Part shown: positions 43,601 through 51,229 of the stretch, piece after piece | How positions within the stretch are numbered: the stretch's first letter is position 1 | Layout of the letters: each line of letters starts with the position of its first letter | Source of the DNA: CADEDH01 sp965216205 | GTDB taxonomy: Bacteria; Actinomycetota; Acidimicrobiia; Acidimicrobiales; SZUA-35 | Length of the DNA stretch: 64,000 bases | NCBI GenBank assembly: GCA_965216205.1 | Contig: OZ244139.1 | Location: 5,084,001-5,148,000, forward strand | Direction of reading: 5' to 3' | The notes under the pieces: model-generated | Databases searched by the model: none | Told to the model about the DNA's origin: nothing | Seen by the model: only the letters and a program-made list of their open reading frames with translations | Made by a program: the position numbers and the translations under genes

Positions 43601-45548
43601 GATCGAGCAGGCGGGCCGTGATCGCCGGGTCGGGTTCGAGCGAGCGGTCGACGAGGAGCAGCACCCACGGCCACCGGGGGTCGAGCTTCTGGTCGGCGAT
43701 CATCGACCGGGTCTCCGCCACCCTGCTGACGGCCCGGATGAGGGTGGCGGCGGCGTCGGGATCGCCGGCGAGGTGAGCCTCGCCGATCGGGGAGTTCTTC
43801 GACCGAGTGTGGGGCAGCCACTTCAGCCACTCGTTCACGCCCCGCTCATGGGGGATCGCCGAGGCGATCACGAGGTCTTCCGGCGAGTGGAGGCACGCCG
43901 CCTGCAGGGCGAGGCCGCCGGCGAAGCGGGCGGTCTCGGTGGTGGCACCGACGGCGCCGACCACGCCGGCTTCGGGCAGGTGCACGGTGACCGGCACGTC
44001 GACGAGCCGGTCGAACTCGGCCACCGCATCGGCGATCTCGAGGATCAGGTCGTCGTCGCCCTGCCCCTCCGCCTTGATGTCGAGCTCGGGGGTGACGGTG
44101 CCGAGGCCGACCCGCAGCTCGAGGAAGTCGGGGGAGCGGCGGGCCCGGTTCCACAGTCGCTTGTCGTGGGTGGCGGCCTGGTGGGCCAGCTCCATCACGT
44201 CGGGGGCGGCCCGGTGCCGGAGCTCCCGCTCGTCGGCCAGGTGGGCTCGGAGCTCGTTGCGGCGGGTCTCGATCCTGGCCCGCAGCTCGGCGACCTTCCG
44301 CTCGTGGTCCTTGGCCCCGTTCCGCCGACTGTCGATGGTGTTGCCGATCGCGACCACGGGCGAGAGCACGGCGAACAACAGGAACCGGGGGCTGTCGAAG
44401 AAGAACGCCATGCTGCACCCCATCAGCAGCGGGGCGAGGACGGCGAGGAGCTGGAACCGGCGAGGCGACGGCTTCGTCGGTACCCGTCCGAGAGCGCCGA
44501 GCTGGCGTACCTGGATCGGCTGACGGAACTGCGGTGTCCGCTCGAAGGCGACGGTCCCGCTGGTGGCGAGCGACACCGGCCGCCGCTCGGTGATCGCGGT
44601 GCGGATCTGGAGGGTGGTGCAGCCCACCTGGAGGTCGTCGCCGGGTCGGAGCGGCGCGGGCTCGGTGACCGGGTGGCCGTTGAGGCGGAGCTCGTTGCTG
44701 CGCTCGCCGCCGGGTTCGAGCACGGCCACCGGAGCCAGCGCCGCCCACCGCCTGTTCTCCCGACTATGGGGATCGGGAGGAGGCGGCTGGGGATGGGCCG
44801 GTGGCGTGGTCGACGGCGGGGGCATCACATCGGCCGGCCTGTTCCCCGGCGGCGAGCCGCGACGTGCGCCAGCTCCGACGCCCTCGGCCCCGCCCTCGTC
44901 GGCTCGGACCCGGTCGGTCCCGCTCGCATCAGCTCGACCCCGCTCGGCCCGGCTCACATCGGCCCTGTTGCCGTCGCCCGGGTCGATACCGAGACCGCTG
45001 GTGACCCGGAAGCGGAAGTCGCGTCGGGAGACCTGCGGGTCGACCAGGGTGAGCTCACAGTGACGGGACCGCCCGACGGTGTGCGTGCCCGGGACCAGCG
45101 GATAGCTGAGGCCGGCGTCGACGCCAGAGGTGACCACGAGGTGCAGGTCGTCAGCGCCACCGTCCGACGAGGGGACGGGGTCGGGTAGTGCACCGGCGCC
45201 GGAGGTGGCGCTGCCGGCGCCGGTGCAGAACGTGGACTGGGGGTGCGACGTGCCGTCCGATCCAGCGGACCGGAGCTCGTGCCGGCGACGATCGTCGGGC
45301 AAGCCGACACCGAGGGCGATCGTGTCGCCGGAGACGATGCCGCTGTCGGCGATGGTCGCCTCGGGGAGAAGGAGCCGCATCGTCTGCTGATGGAGCGGTG
45401 GCCGGTCGGCGAGGTGCGGGGCCCGGCAGGCGCTGGCAAGGGCCACCGCCAGTTCGGCGATGGTGTGGGTCGGGGCGACGTCGACCTCGACATCGCCCAC
45501 CCGCTCACCGGTTGCCGTGGGGTGCTCCACCCGCAGAAGGATCTTCAT
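40671..45548 (-). CDS. EssC-like FtsK/SpoIIIE ATPase with ubiquitin-like and FHA domains
   Basis: 1625 residues. Residues 1-80 resemble a YukD/EsaB-type ubiquitin-like domain (MKILLRVEHPTATGERVGDV, IVSGDTIALGVG). Residues about 128-185 are an FHA domain (GTHTVGRSRHCELTLVDPQVSRRDFRF); a second FHA-like part lies near 270-330. Two transmembrane helices (about 365-405) follow. Three FtsK-type ATPase modules: Walker A GGTSGAGKSE (about 789) with LVIVVDEFASL; GSGGSGKTTT (about 1138) with VLLVIDGYDAL; GPPRSGRSTS (about 1425), where the Walker Lys is Arg, with YLLFDDVDRFDD. A further degenerate region lies near 500-700. This is the motor of a type VII-like secretion system. Confidence 0.87.
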   Translation of the reverse strand: MKILLRVEHPTATGERVGDVEVDVAPTHTIAELAVALASACRAPHLADRPPLHQQTMRLLLPEATIADSGIVSGDTIALGVGLPDDRRRHELRSAGSDGTSHPQSTFCTGAGSATSGAGALPDPVPSSDGGADDLHLVVTSGVDAGLSYPLVPGTHTVGRSRHCELTLVDPQVSRRDFRFRVTSGLGIDPGDGNRADVSRAERGRADASGTDRVRADEGGAEGVGAGARRGSPPGNRPADVMPPPSTTPPAHPQPPPPDPHSRENRRWAALAPVAVLEPGGERSNELRLNGHPVTEPAPLRPGDDLQVGCTTLQIRTAITERRPVSLATSGTVAFERTPQFRQPIQVRQLGALGRVPTKPSPRRFQLLAVLAPLLMGCSMAFFFDSPRFLLFAVLSPVVAIGNTIDSRRNGAKDHERKVAELRARIETRRNELRAHLADERELRHRAAPDVMELAHQAATHDKRLWNRARRSPDFLELRVGLGTVTPELDIKAEGQGDDDLILEIADAVAEFDRLVDVPVTVHLPEAGVVGAVGATTETARFAGGLALQAACLHSPEDLVIASAIPHERGVNEWLKWLPHTRSKNSPIGEAHLAGDPDAAATLIRAVSRVAETRSMIADQKLDPRWPWVLLLVDRSLEPDPAITARLLDLGASVGVSVVWLAESDRFVPRQAEVVARLRTPGEGVPSSLSYVDPERDAQEFEPVRVGTAVAERTARALAPLVDATATNAAATVPSMVTLFEALGVERIDPDWIAEQWLTDRGYALPTPVGLTDAGPLTLDLVRHGPHGLIGGTSGAGKSELVQSLVANLIALNSPERVNLLFIDYKGGALSGLFSDVPHAVGAVTNLDAMLSLRALTSLKAELDRRMALFEQKRVKDIAEMLERHPAEAPASLVIVVDEFASLVRELPEFVEGIVSIAERGRSLGIHLLLSTQRPSGSINENIQQNTNLRMSLRMLDAGESNNVIGTADAATIPGHLKGRGYARLGPGELIAFQSSWSGAPLGGEDGLRPIVVAPFTTLPETAASIPPMVAVGPSAPVDDNPGCSGSVTPGRAGSNATELDAVLDAVVEAASRLGMGRGRAPWLETLPNLVPLDTVLADPRSAAVSASSVTIGMVDNPEAQDQYPANIDLDDGGGLAVYGSGGSGKTTTLLTAVCSAAIRDSQAGGGQLTIFGIDFASRQLGVLQQLPQCEVVANGDDLEAVTRIIATVTRLFAERQAVAADAAARNEPATAETPVLLVIDGYDALAETFSSAGNVTALLPWFDRIVNLITQGRQVGIHCLLATGSQSGPSARLMNTISNRITLRQTDDTAYRSFGVPSAIATGLELAPGQALTRTGTGLQIAVVGHRPGPDGESIVDPAAVGELADGLVGSVLPACTTRPLPTEVTRPASPTGAPSLARVELGIADLSLEPVAVDLEINTLCVLGPPRSGRSTSLLNAGVQLAAAGAEVWAFGPHGSRLDRHHAWSGAAFGKTAEVTALMEQLTSAAEQFPDAVRYLLFDDVDRFDDMSLNAPFKALLETGVRICGSAATSRNLIGSNPIHKELKSARNLLVLKAEDDGAIQAAVGGRYPIRPGLAMAPGRGVLVSDGVATVIQGFAPQPSDRVDGDSQPVTNEQHRRKQGAKS

Positions 45549-45875
45549 GATGGGCGGTGAGTCGGAGCGGACCGCGACTTTGTTCCCGACCCGTCGAAGC
45601 TTTTCTTCTCAGGCGACCGGGCCTACTGCCGCCAGCGAGCCACAACCCTGACGATGGCGGCCCACAGCCTCACCAACGAGGCCTGGAACCGCCAACCAAC
45701 CCACCACACCACCAAGCCACCACGATGGCGGCCCACAGCCTCACCAACGAGGCCTGGAGCCGCCAACGACGGCGGGCGTCCCCGTTCACGTTGTTCACAG
45801 ACTCTTGCCGGGGGCCGCTGCCCCCAGACCCCATCGGGTCCGCCAACGACGGCGGGGCGTCCCCGTTCACGTTGT
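45549..45875. other. 327-bp intergenic region with two duplicated blocks and a strong hairpin
   Basis: No gene supported. Holds repeat pairs 45651/45722 and 45761/45841, and the hairpin GGGGGC-CGCT-GCCCCC near 45810-45830. It lies upstream of the EssC-like gene and downstream of the acyl-CoA dehydrogenase-like gene, both on the minus strand. Confidence 0.55.
45651..45767. repeat. 46-bp direct repeat pair
   Basis: ACGATGGCGGCCCACAGCC at 45651 and again at 45722; the two 46-bp copies (45651-45696, 45722-45767) differ at one base. Confidence 0.85.
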
Positions 45876-45881
45876 TCACAG
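45761..45881. repeat. 40-bp direct repeat pair spanning a stop codon
   Basis: CGCCAACGACGGCGGG to CGTTGTTCACAG at 45761-45800 and, with one added G, 45841-45881. The second copy contains the stop codon of the acyl-CoA dehydrogenase-like gene (45876-45878). The segment between contains the GGGGGC/GCCCCC hairpin. Confidence 0.8.
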
Positions 45882-47033
45882 TGGGTGGTTGCCGGGGGGT
45901 TGGCCGAGCAGCGTGCGGCCGTAGGCGATACCGACCTCGTCGAGATCGCTGACCGCGTGTTGCGACGCCATCGTCACGTCCCGGAATGCCCGCTGGAGCC
46001 TGGTGGCATCGAACACGGCCCGACCGCCAGCGGCGTTGACGACGCGAGCCAGGCTCCGCCGGGCGATCTCGATCGCATGGCTCGCCTGGTACTTCGCCCT
46101 CGCCCGGAGGGGCCTCGAGTCGTCGCCGGCGGCGGCGTCGACCAGCAGCGACACGGCGTCGTCGAGCAGGAGCTCGGCGGAGCGGAGCTCCGAGGTGGAG
46201 GCGGCCAGGCGCATCTGCACGCCGGCCCGGTCGGCCTTGGCCGAGCCGAGGTAGGCATCGCGCTGGGTGCCGTAGCGGTCGACCGCATCGGCCAGACCAC
46301 CCTGTGCGATCCCCACGGTCGAGGCAGCGACGTGGGCCGCGAGGCCGGGCAGGATCGGGGTCTTGTAGAGGTTGGTGCGGTGGCGGTCCGACCAGGGGCC
46401 CCGCCCGGCGAGGAGCTCGCCGGAGTCCATGGCCCGGTGCCGGGGAACGAAGGTGTCGTCGGCCACGACGTCGCAGCTTCCGGTCCCCCGCAGGCCGAGG
46501 GGATGCCAGGTGTCGTCGATGGCGACGTCGGAGCGGGGAACGACGAGGTGCACGAGCCTCGGTCGCCGCACGTCCGTCGCGGCCGCCGCTGGTTCCCGGG
46601 AGCCGAGGAGGTAGAAGTGGCCGTGGTGGGCGCCGCTGGCGAAGGGCCACCGCCCGCTGATCTGCCAGCCGCCGTCGACCTCGGTGGCGGCACCGGCCGG
46701 GGCGAGGCTGCCGGGAACGATCGTGTCGGGTCCGTCCGCATACACCTCGTCCTGGGCGTCCTCGCTGAACGAGCCGAGGATCCAGTCGTGGGCGAGCAGC
46801 ACCATGGCCACCCACGACGCAGCCCCGTCCACCGTGCCCAGGGTGCGGACGGCGGCCACCATCTCGGCCAGCGAACCCTCGGTCCCGCCGACCCTGGCCG
46901 GCACCAGCAGCCGGAGCAGGCCGCTGTCGACGAGCGCAGCCATCGCCTCGTCGGCGAGGCGCCGGTTCGCCTCCGACTCGTCGGCCGACCGGGCGACCGT
47001 GGCCAGCACGCCGTCGTCGAGTGCGAACGTCAC
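45876..47033 (-). CDS. acyl-CoA dehydrogenase-like flavoprotein
   Basis: 385 residues with the acyl-CoA dehydrogenase/group D flavin monooxygenase fold: N-terminal helices (ANRRLADEAMAALVDSGLLRLLVPARVGG), the middle beta domain (GGWQISGRWPFASGAHHGHFYLLG; WHPLGLRGTGSCDVVADDTFVP) and a C-terminal helical bundle (ARAKYQASHAIEIARRSLARVVNAAGGRAVFDATRLQRAFRDV). The ending FRDVTMASQHAV resembles the HpaB/HsaA-type hydroxylase subfamily, which uses reduced flavin. GTG at 47033 is chosen; the upstream 40 residues are not family-like. Confidence 0.82.
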   Translation of the reverse strand: MTFALDDGVLATVARSADESEANRRLADEAMAALVDSGLLRLLVPARVGGTEGSLAEMVAAVRTLGTVDGAASWVAMVLLAHDWILGSFSEDAQDEVYADGPDTIVPGSLAPAGAATEVDGGWQISGRWPFASGAHHGHFYLLGSREPAAAATDVRRPRLVHLVVPRSDVAIDDTWHPLGLRGTGSCDVVADDTFVPRHRAMDSGELLAGRGPWSDRHRTNLYKTPILPGLAAHVAASTVGIAQGGLADAVDRYGTQRDAYLGSAKADRAGVQMRLAASTSELRSAELLLDDAVSLLVDAAAGDDSRPLRARAKYQASHAIEIARRSLARVVNAAGGRAVFDATRLQRAFRDVTMASQHAVSDLDEVGIAYGRTLLGQPPGNHPL

Positions 47034-47136
47034 CGCGTCACCATCACCTTCTTCTAGCGGCCGCCGATACCGACCGGCAACGACACCGTTCGCCAGCGCG
47101 CCACAACGGTCACTCGACACCCGGACGAGCACGAGG

Positions 47137-47610
47137 ATGGAGGACGGGATCACGCTGGCGGTGAGCGTCTGGCTCCTCGGTGGCCTGTTCCTCGACGGCT
47201 ACGCCCACGTCTACGTGATCGACACCGAGACCGAGGACTTCTTCACGCCTTGGCACGGGGTGATCTATGCCGGTCTGGCCGCGCTCGGGGCGTGGATCGC
47301 ATGGGTCGGCCACCGGCGGCGTCGACCAGGTCCGTTGCTCGACTGGTTCCCGCCGAGCTACCGACTCGCCCTCGTGGGCTTGGGTATGTTCGCGCTCGGC
47401 GGGATGGGTGACGGGGTCTGGCACACGATCTACGGCGTGGAGATCGGGGTCGACGCGCTCCTCTCCCCCACCCATCCCGTCCTGCTCACCGGTGGCCACG
47501 AGCAGCAGGCACCGCCGCCGGATTCGCGGGGAGCTCAGTCGAAGACGGGGAACGACACGGTGGGGTCCCGTTCGACCTGCTCGACGAGCGCGACCTCCCA
47601 CGTGAGGTAG
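47137..47610 (+). CDS. membrane protein, probably 3'-truncated
   Basis: 157 residues as read. The first 127 give three transmembrane helices (VSVWLLGGLFLDGYAHVYV; GVIYAGLAALGAWIAWVG; LALVGLGMFALGGMGDGVW) and end in the motif DALLSPTHPVLLTGG, after which related proteins normally continue with more helices. Here the frame turns into low-complexity sequence that is antisense to the 3' end of the rhodanese gene (76-bp overlap). It looks like the head of a gene whose rest was lost when sequence to its right was replaced. Confidence 0.5.
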   Translation: MEDGITLAVSVWLLGGLFLDGYAHVYVIDTETEDFFTPWHGVIYAGLAALGAWIAWVGHRRRRPGPLLDWFPPSYRLALVGLGMFALGGMGDGVWHTIYGVEIGVDALLSPTHPVLLTGGHEQQAPPPDSRGAQSKTGNDTVGSRSTCSTSATSHVR

Positions 47611-49214
47611 TCCTCCATGTGCTGGCGAACCACCGCCTCGTCGTGGTCGTAGGGCTTGTACCACACGTCGTCGGGTTCGGTGGTGGCCCGGTCGAAGCCG
47701 GGCTCCATGTCGAGCCCGGCGTGACGCCAGCCTTTGTTGCCCGCCGCGAGCGCGGAGATCTCGGCGTCTGGCCAATGCTCGGCGGCGTCGGCCACGGCGA
47801 GCTTGGCCAACGTCCCGTCGGTGGAGGTCAGCACGATCCGGGGCGTGTCACCGATCGCGGCTCTGGCCTCGTCCATCCGGCTCCGGATGGCCCACCACGA
47901 CCCGGGGATGTGGCCCCGCGACCGGTACTTCACGCTGGTGCCCACGTCGATCACGGTCACGTCGTCGCCGGCCGAGAGCTGGTCGGCCAGCGCCGGGGGC
48001 CGGATCGTCGGAACCGACGCCCGGGCCACCGGGGTCCGGGCCGACTTGCCCTTCGTCAGCGCCCCTCCCGATGCCTGAACGAACGCAGCCAGGCCGCCGG
48101 TAAGCACGACCGCCTCGTTCCAACCGAGCTGGCGGAGCCACGACGCGGTCATCATCGCCCGCACACCGTCGTTGTCGACGAGCACGATCCGGGCGTTGCG
48201 GGTGGCGACGTACTCGTCGGTGGCCTGCACGAGCTGGCCGCCAGGAGCGTGCCGGCTCCCGGGGATGTGGCCGTTCTCGAACTCCTCGTCGGTACGGACG
48301 TCGAGGAGGTAGGTGGTGCGAGACCCGTCGGCCTGCCAGCCTGCAAGCGTTTCGAGGTCGATCTCGGTCACCCCGAACCGCTCACCCACGCCGGCAGCCG
48401 CTGCGGTCGACCACGCGAGCGCCTCCGGACCGGGATCGGGGGCGTGGGTCTCCTCGCCACTGGCCACCTGGTAGCCGGCGAGCTCCCACCCCATCGTGCC
48501 GTTCTCGAGGGCGACCACCCGGTTCTCCACCCCTGCGTTGATCAACGATTGGGCTCCGATGATGCTCCGGGTTCGGCCGGCGCAGTTGACCACCACGAGG
48601 GTGTCGGGGTCGGACACGACCTCCTTGACCCGGTGGACCAGCTCGGCGCCTGGGCAGTCGACCCCGGTGGGGATGCTGCGACGGCGGAACTCGCCCATCG
48701 GCCGGGAGTCGAGCACGGTCACCGGCGGCACCGCGCCGGACGCCTGCCCGTCGAGCAGCGTCTTCAGCTCGTCGGCGGAGATGTGAGGGGTGCCGTAGCG
48801 CTGCTCGACCAGCTCGCCGAACGCCTTCGATGGCACGTTCACGCCCGAGTAGATCTCGCCGCCGTCGGCCGCCCAGGCGTCGATGCCACCGTCGAGGACC
48901 GAGCAGCCCGTCCAACCGAGCTCGGTGGCTCGACGGGCGGCTCTGGCGGCGAGACCGTTGGGGGCGCCGTCGTCATCGCACCAGACGATCCGGGTGGCCC
49001 GTCGAGGGACGAGTCGCTCGATGACCAGCTCCAGTTGCGAGAGCGGCACGCAGCCGGCGTGGAACAGGTGACGATCGCTGAACACGCCCTCTTCGCGGGC
49101 GTCGAGGAGGGCGTACTCCTCGTCACCGGTGAGGAGAGCAGCGAGCTCGGCGGCCGTGGTCGAGGTGATCGTGGAGGGGGAACTTCCGGCTGGGGAGCTC
49201 GATCCGTCAGCCAT
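47535..49214 (-). CDS. four-domain rhodanese-like sulfurtransferase
   Basis: 559 residues with four rhodanese-like domains. Predicted active-site loops: domain 1 VWCDDDG (about 97), domain 2 VNCAGRTRS (about 220), domain 3 VLVDNDGVR (about 350), domain 4 VLTSTDGTL (about 470). Cys is present only in the first two; the others have Asp or Ser and are probably structural. Its start codon overlaps the stop of the cysteine dioxygenase-like gene (TGATG). The pair suggests oxidation of a thiol followed by sulfur transfer. Confidence 0.87.
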   Translation of the reverse strand: MADGSSSPAGSSPSTITSTTAAELAALLTGDEEYALLDAREEGVFSDRHLFHAGCVPLSQLELVIERLVPRRATRIVWCDDDGAPNGLAARAARRATELGWTGCSVLDGGIDAWAADGGEIYSGVNVPSKAFGELVEQRYGTPHISADELKTLLDGQASGAVPPVTVLDSRPMGEFRRRSIPTGVDCPGAELVHRVKEVVSDPDTLVVVNCAGRTRSIIGAQSLINAGVENRVVALENGTMGWELAGYQVASGEETHAPDPGPEALAWSTAAAAGVGERFGVTEIDLETLAGWQADGSRTTYLLDVRTDEEFENGHIPGSRHAPGGQLVQATDEYVATRNARIVLVDNDGVRAMMTASWLRQLGWNEAVVLTGGLAAFVQASGGALTKGKSARTPVARASVPTIRPPALADQLSAGDDVTVIDVGTSVKYRSRGHIPGSWWAIRSRMDEARAAIGDTPRIVLTSTDGTLAKLAVADAAEHWPDAEISALAAGNKGWRHAGLDMEPGFDRATTEPDDVWYKPYDHDEAVVRQHMEDYLTWEVALVEQVERDPTVSFPVFD

Positions 49215-49798
49215 CAGCAGGACTGGAGTCCGAGCCGGGCTTCGCGGATGTCGCCGATGGCGCCGAAGATCTTCCACTCGTGGGACTTGGCGTCGTAGTA
49301 GACCCGCTCGTCGAGCCGCTCGAGGGCCAGGCCATAGCAGTGGAAGTTGAGCGCGGGCCCTTCGATGTGGATCGAGTGGAGATCGTCGGGGAGCATCGCC
49401 ACCCCGGTGCCGGCCTCCACCATGTGCTCGTCGACCTGGGTCACGCCACCGTCGTCGGTCCTGTCATAGAACTTGTTCAGCTCCTGGCCCTCGAAACCGA
49501 CCACGACGGCCCACGTCGTGTGGTTGTGGGGTGGGGTCGTCACGCCGCCCTGCGAGGCCTGGGCGTAGAGGGCGAACCGATCGTCGGCGTCCTGGGCGAT
49601 GCGGTAGAGGTTGCTCTTCGGCCCCGACGCCGGCGGCGGGGGCGGGAAGGCGTCGAGCGAGAACAGGTCGCGGTTCGCGGTGAGCGCCACCAACCGGTCG
49701 CGTATCGCCTCGACCCCGGCCCGGGTCACGCCCTGGTCGGACTCGATGGCTCGGATGTCGTCCATGGCGTCGGCGATTGCGGTGGCACGTGCTTCCAT
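49214..49798 (-). CDS. cysteine dioxygenase-like cupin
   Basis: 194 residues of the type I cysteine dioxygenase/cupin superfamily. Metal-binding His pair in PPHNHTTWAVVVG (about 88-100) and third His in LPDDLHSIHI (about 145), with the E(x)6G-type GFEGQELNKFY between them. Such enzymes add O2 to thiols (cysteine, 3-mercaptopropionate) using Fe(II). Coupled to a multi-domain rhodanese downstream, it may feed persulfide or sulfinate products into sulfur transfer. Substrate not determined by sequence. Confidence 0.82.
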   Translation of the reverse strand: MEARATAIADAMDDIRAIESDQGVTRAGVEAIRDRLVALTANRDLFSLDAFPPPPPASGPKSNLYRIAQDADDRFALYAQASQGGVTTPPHNHTTWAVVVGFEGQELNKFYDRTDDGGVTQVDEHMVEAGTGVAMLPDDLHSIHIEGPALNFHCYGLALERLDERVYYDAKSHEWKIFGAIGDIREARLGLQSC

Positions 49799-49832
49799 GC
49801 CCCCACACTATTCGCGGCTGCGGGTCGGCTTC

Positions 49833-49866
49833 GCATCCGGTTCTGCGATGCATCCGGTTCTGCGAT
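49833..49866. repeat. 17-bp tandem repeat
   Basis: GCATCCGGTTCTGCGAT occurs twice in tandem (49833-49849 and 49850-49866) in the divergent promoter region between the dioxygenase-like gene and the DUF385 gene. Confidence 0.8.
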
Positions 49867-49875
49867 GATGGGCCG

Positions 49876-50253
49876 ATGGCCGACGACAGCAGCGGATCCG
49901 ACCTGATCGATCGGTTGGCCTCCACCCGCACGATCGACATCACCACCGTCGGGCGCCGCAGCGGCGACCCGGCCCGGATCGAGATCTGGTGGTTCCGGGT
50001 GGGCGATGCCTTCTACATCACCGGAACGCCAGGGCCACGCGACTGGTTCGCCAACCTCCTGGCCGACCCGACGATCACGGTCCACACCCCCGACGGTGAC
50101 TTCGGCGGCCGAGCCGTCGTCGTCTCCGACCCCGACGTTCGGCGGACCGTGCTCACCGACCCCCAGCTCCAGTGGTACCAGTCGCAGACGGAGCTCGATC
50201 GACTGTTGGCCGCCGCCCCCATGGTCCGCGTCGACCTCGACGACCTCGCCTGA
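49876..50253 (+). CDS. DUF385/F420-type nitroreductase-family protein
   Basis: 125 residues of the split beta-barrel deazaflavin-dependent nitroreductase (Ddn/DUF385) family: TIDITTVGRRSGDPARIEIWWFRVGDAFYITGTPGPRDWFANLLADPTITVHTPDG. The TxGRRSG start and RDWxxNLxADP motif are hallmarks of the family, which is largely actinobacterial and uses coenzyme F420. ATG at 49876. Substrate unknown. Confidence 0.85.
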   Translation: MADDSSGSDLIDRLASTRTIDITTVGRRSGDPARIEIWWFRVGDAFYITGTPGPRDWFANLLADPTITVHTPDGDFGGRAVVVSDPDVRRTVLTDPQLQWYQSQTELDRLLAAAPMVRVDLDDLA

Positions 50254-50535
50254 GGGGCCGCCCCCACCACGACGCTTCTGCTGGTCCTGCGCCCCGGGGG
50301 CCTCGCTTCTGCCGGTCGAGCGCCCCGGCCGCTCCTCGCTTCTGCCGGTCGAGCGCCCCGGCCGCTCCTCGCTTCCGCCGGTCGAGCGCTCCGGGCTTCT
50401 CGCTTCTGCCGGTCGTACGCCCCGAGTATGGCGCGTCCCGACCGGCAGAACGCTTGTCGCCGGTGCAGCCGACCGGCAGAACGCGTGTCGCCGGTGCAGC
50501 CGACCGGCAGAACGACCACGAGATACCGTCGACGA
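50254..50535. repeat. intergenic array of direct and inverted TTCTGCCGGTCG units
   Basis: Forward units CTTCTGCCGGTCG near 50305, 50339, 50372 (one mismatch) and 50403, in a 33-bp period with GAGCGCCCCGGCCGCTCCTCG spacers; an earlier degenerate copy near 50274. Then inverted units CGACCGGCAGAACG near 50439, 50470 and 50500, in a 31-bp period with TGTCGCCGGTGCAGC spacers. The innermost pair can form a 12-bp stem around about 24 bases. No gene is supported here. Confidence 0.8.
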
Positions 50536-51063
50536 GTGGCGTTCGTCGTCGTGAGTGGTCAGCCCGGCTCGGGGAAGTCGACAGTGGCTGGGCCACTGGC
50601 CGCCCGGCTCGGCATGACGCTGGTGGCCAAGGACGCCGTGAAGGAGGCCCTCGCGGTGCTCGCCGACCCAGCTGCCCTGACGGTCGACGACTCGCGCCGA
50701 CTCGGCGCGGCGGCATTCGAGGTCCTGTTCGCCATCGCGTCCACCAGCGACGGCGCTGTTCTGGAGGCCTCGTGGAACCCGGCTCACGCCCGTGATCGGC
50801 TCGCCGACCTGCCGCACACCGCCATCGAGGTCCATTGTCGATGTCCGCCCGACGTTGCCCGAGGGCGCTACCGGGAGCGGGCGCTCGGACGTCACTGGAT
50901 CCACCTCGACTCGATCCGAGCCGACGACGATTCGCTGTGGGCCGATCCGGGGCCGCTCGGTCTGGCGGAGCCGGTGATCGTGGTCGACACGAGCGAGCCC
51001 GTGGACATCGACGCGGTCGTGAACGAGGTGCGGCGGCATCCAGCGTGGACCCCGAGGTCTTGA
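50536..51063 (+). CDS. P-loop kinase (AAA_33 / zeta-toxin-like fold)
   Basis: 175 residues. Walker A VVSGQPGSGKST near the N-terminus, AKDAVKEAL as the substrate Asp/Lys helix, a middle beta strand VLEASWNPAHAR, and LID Arg residues (CPPDVARGRYRERALGRHW). The pattern fits small-molecule or nucleotide kinases of the AAA_33 group. GTG at 50536 follows the inverted-repeat array. Substrate is unknown; a toxin-antitoxin role is not indicated since no antitoxin gene is adjacent. Confidence 0.8.
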   Translation: MAFVVVSGQPGSGKSTVAGPLAARLGMTLVAKDAVKEALAVLADPAALTVDDSRRLGAAAFEVLFAIASTSDGAVLEASWNPAHARDRLADLPHTAIEVHCRCPPDVARGRYRERALGRHWIHLDSIRADDDSLWADPGPLGLAEPVIVVDTSEPVDIDAVVNEVRRHPAWTPRS

Positions 51064-51229
51064 CGCCGGTCGGAACGGCGGGCGGCGTCGCGACCTGACA
51101 CCTGCCAGGGCTGCTGGGGTGGGCCGCCTCCCCGTGATCCGGGCTCAGGAAACCGCCAGCATCGACTCAACCAGCCTTGAACCAAGGCGGCGATCGTGGC
51201 GGTGTAGCCCCACGATCCTGGAGGACGAC

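Noticed and set aside
45549..45875. Minus-strand coding (VNNVNGDAP, RLQASLVRLWAAIV) in the repeat-rich gap
   Set aside because: The readings come from the direct repeats, with no start or ribosome-binding site.
50254..50535. CRISPR array
   Set aside because: Units invert halfway, spacers are themselves repeated, and no cas gene is present.
50536..51063. Zeta-type toxin
   Set aside because: P-loop kinase fold fits, but there is no neighbouring antitoxin and the substrate residues do not single out the toxin family.
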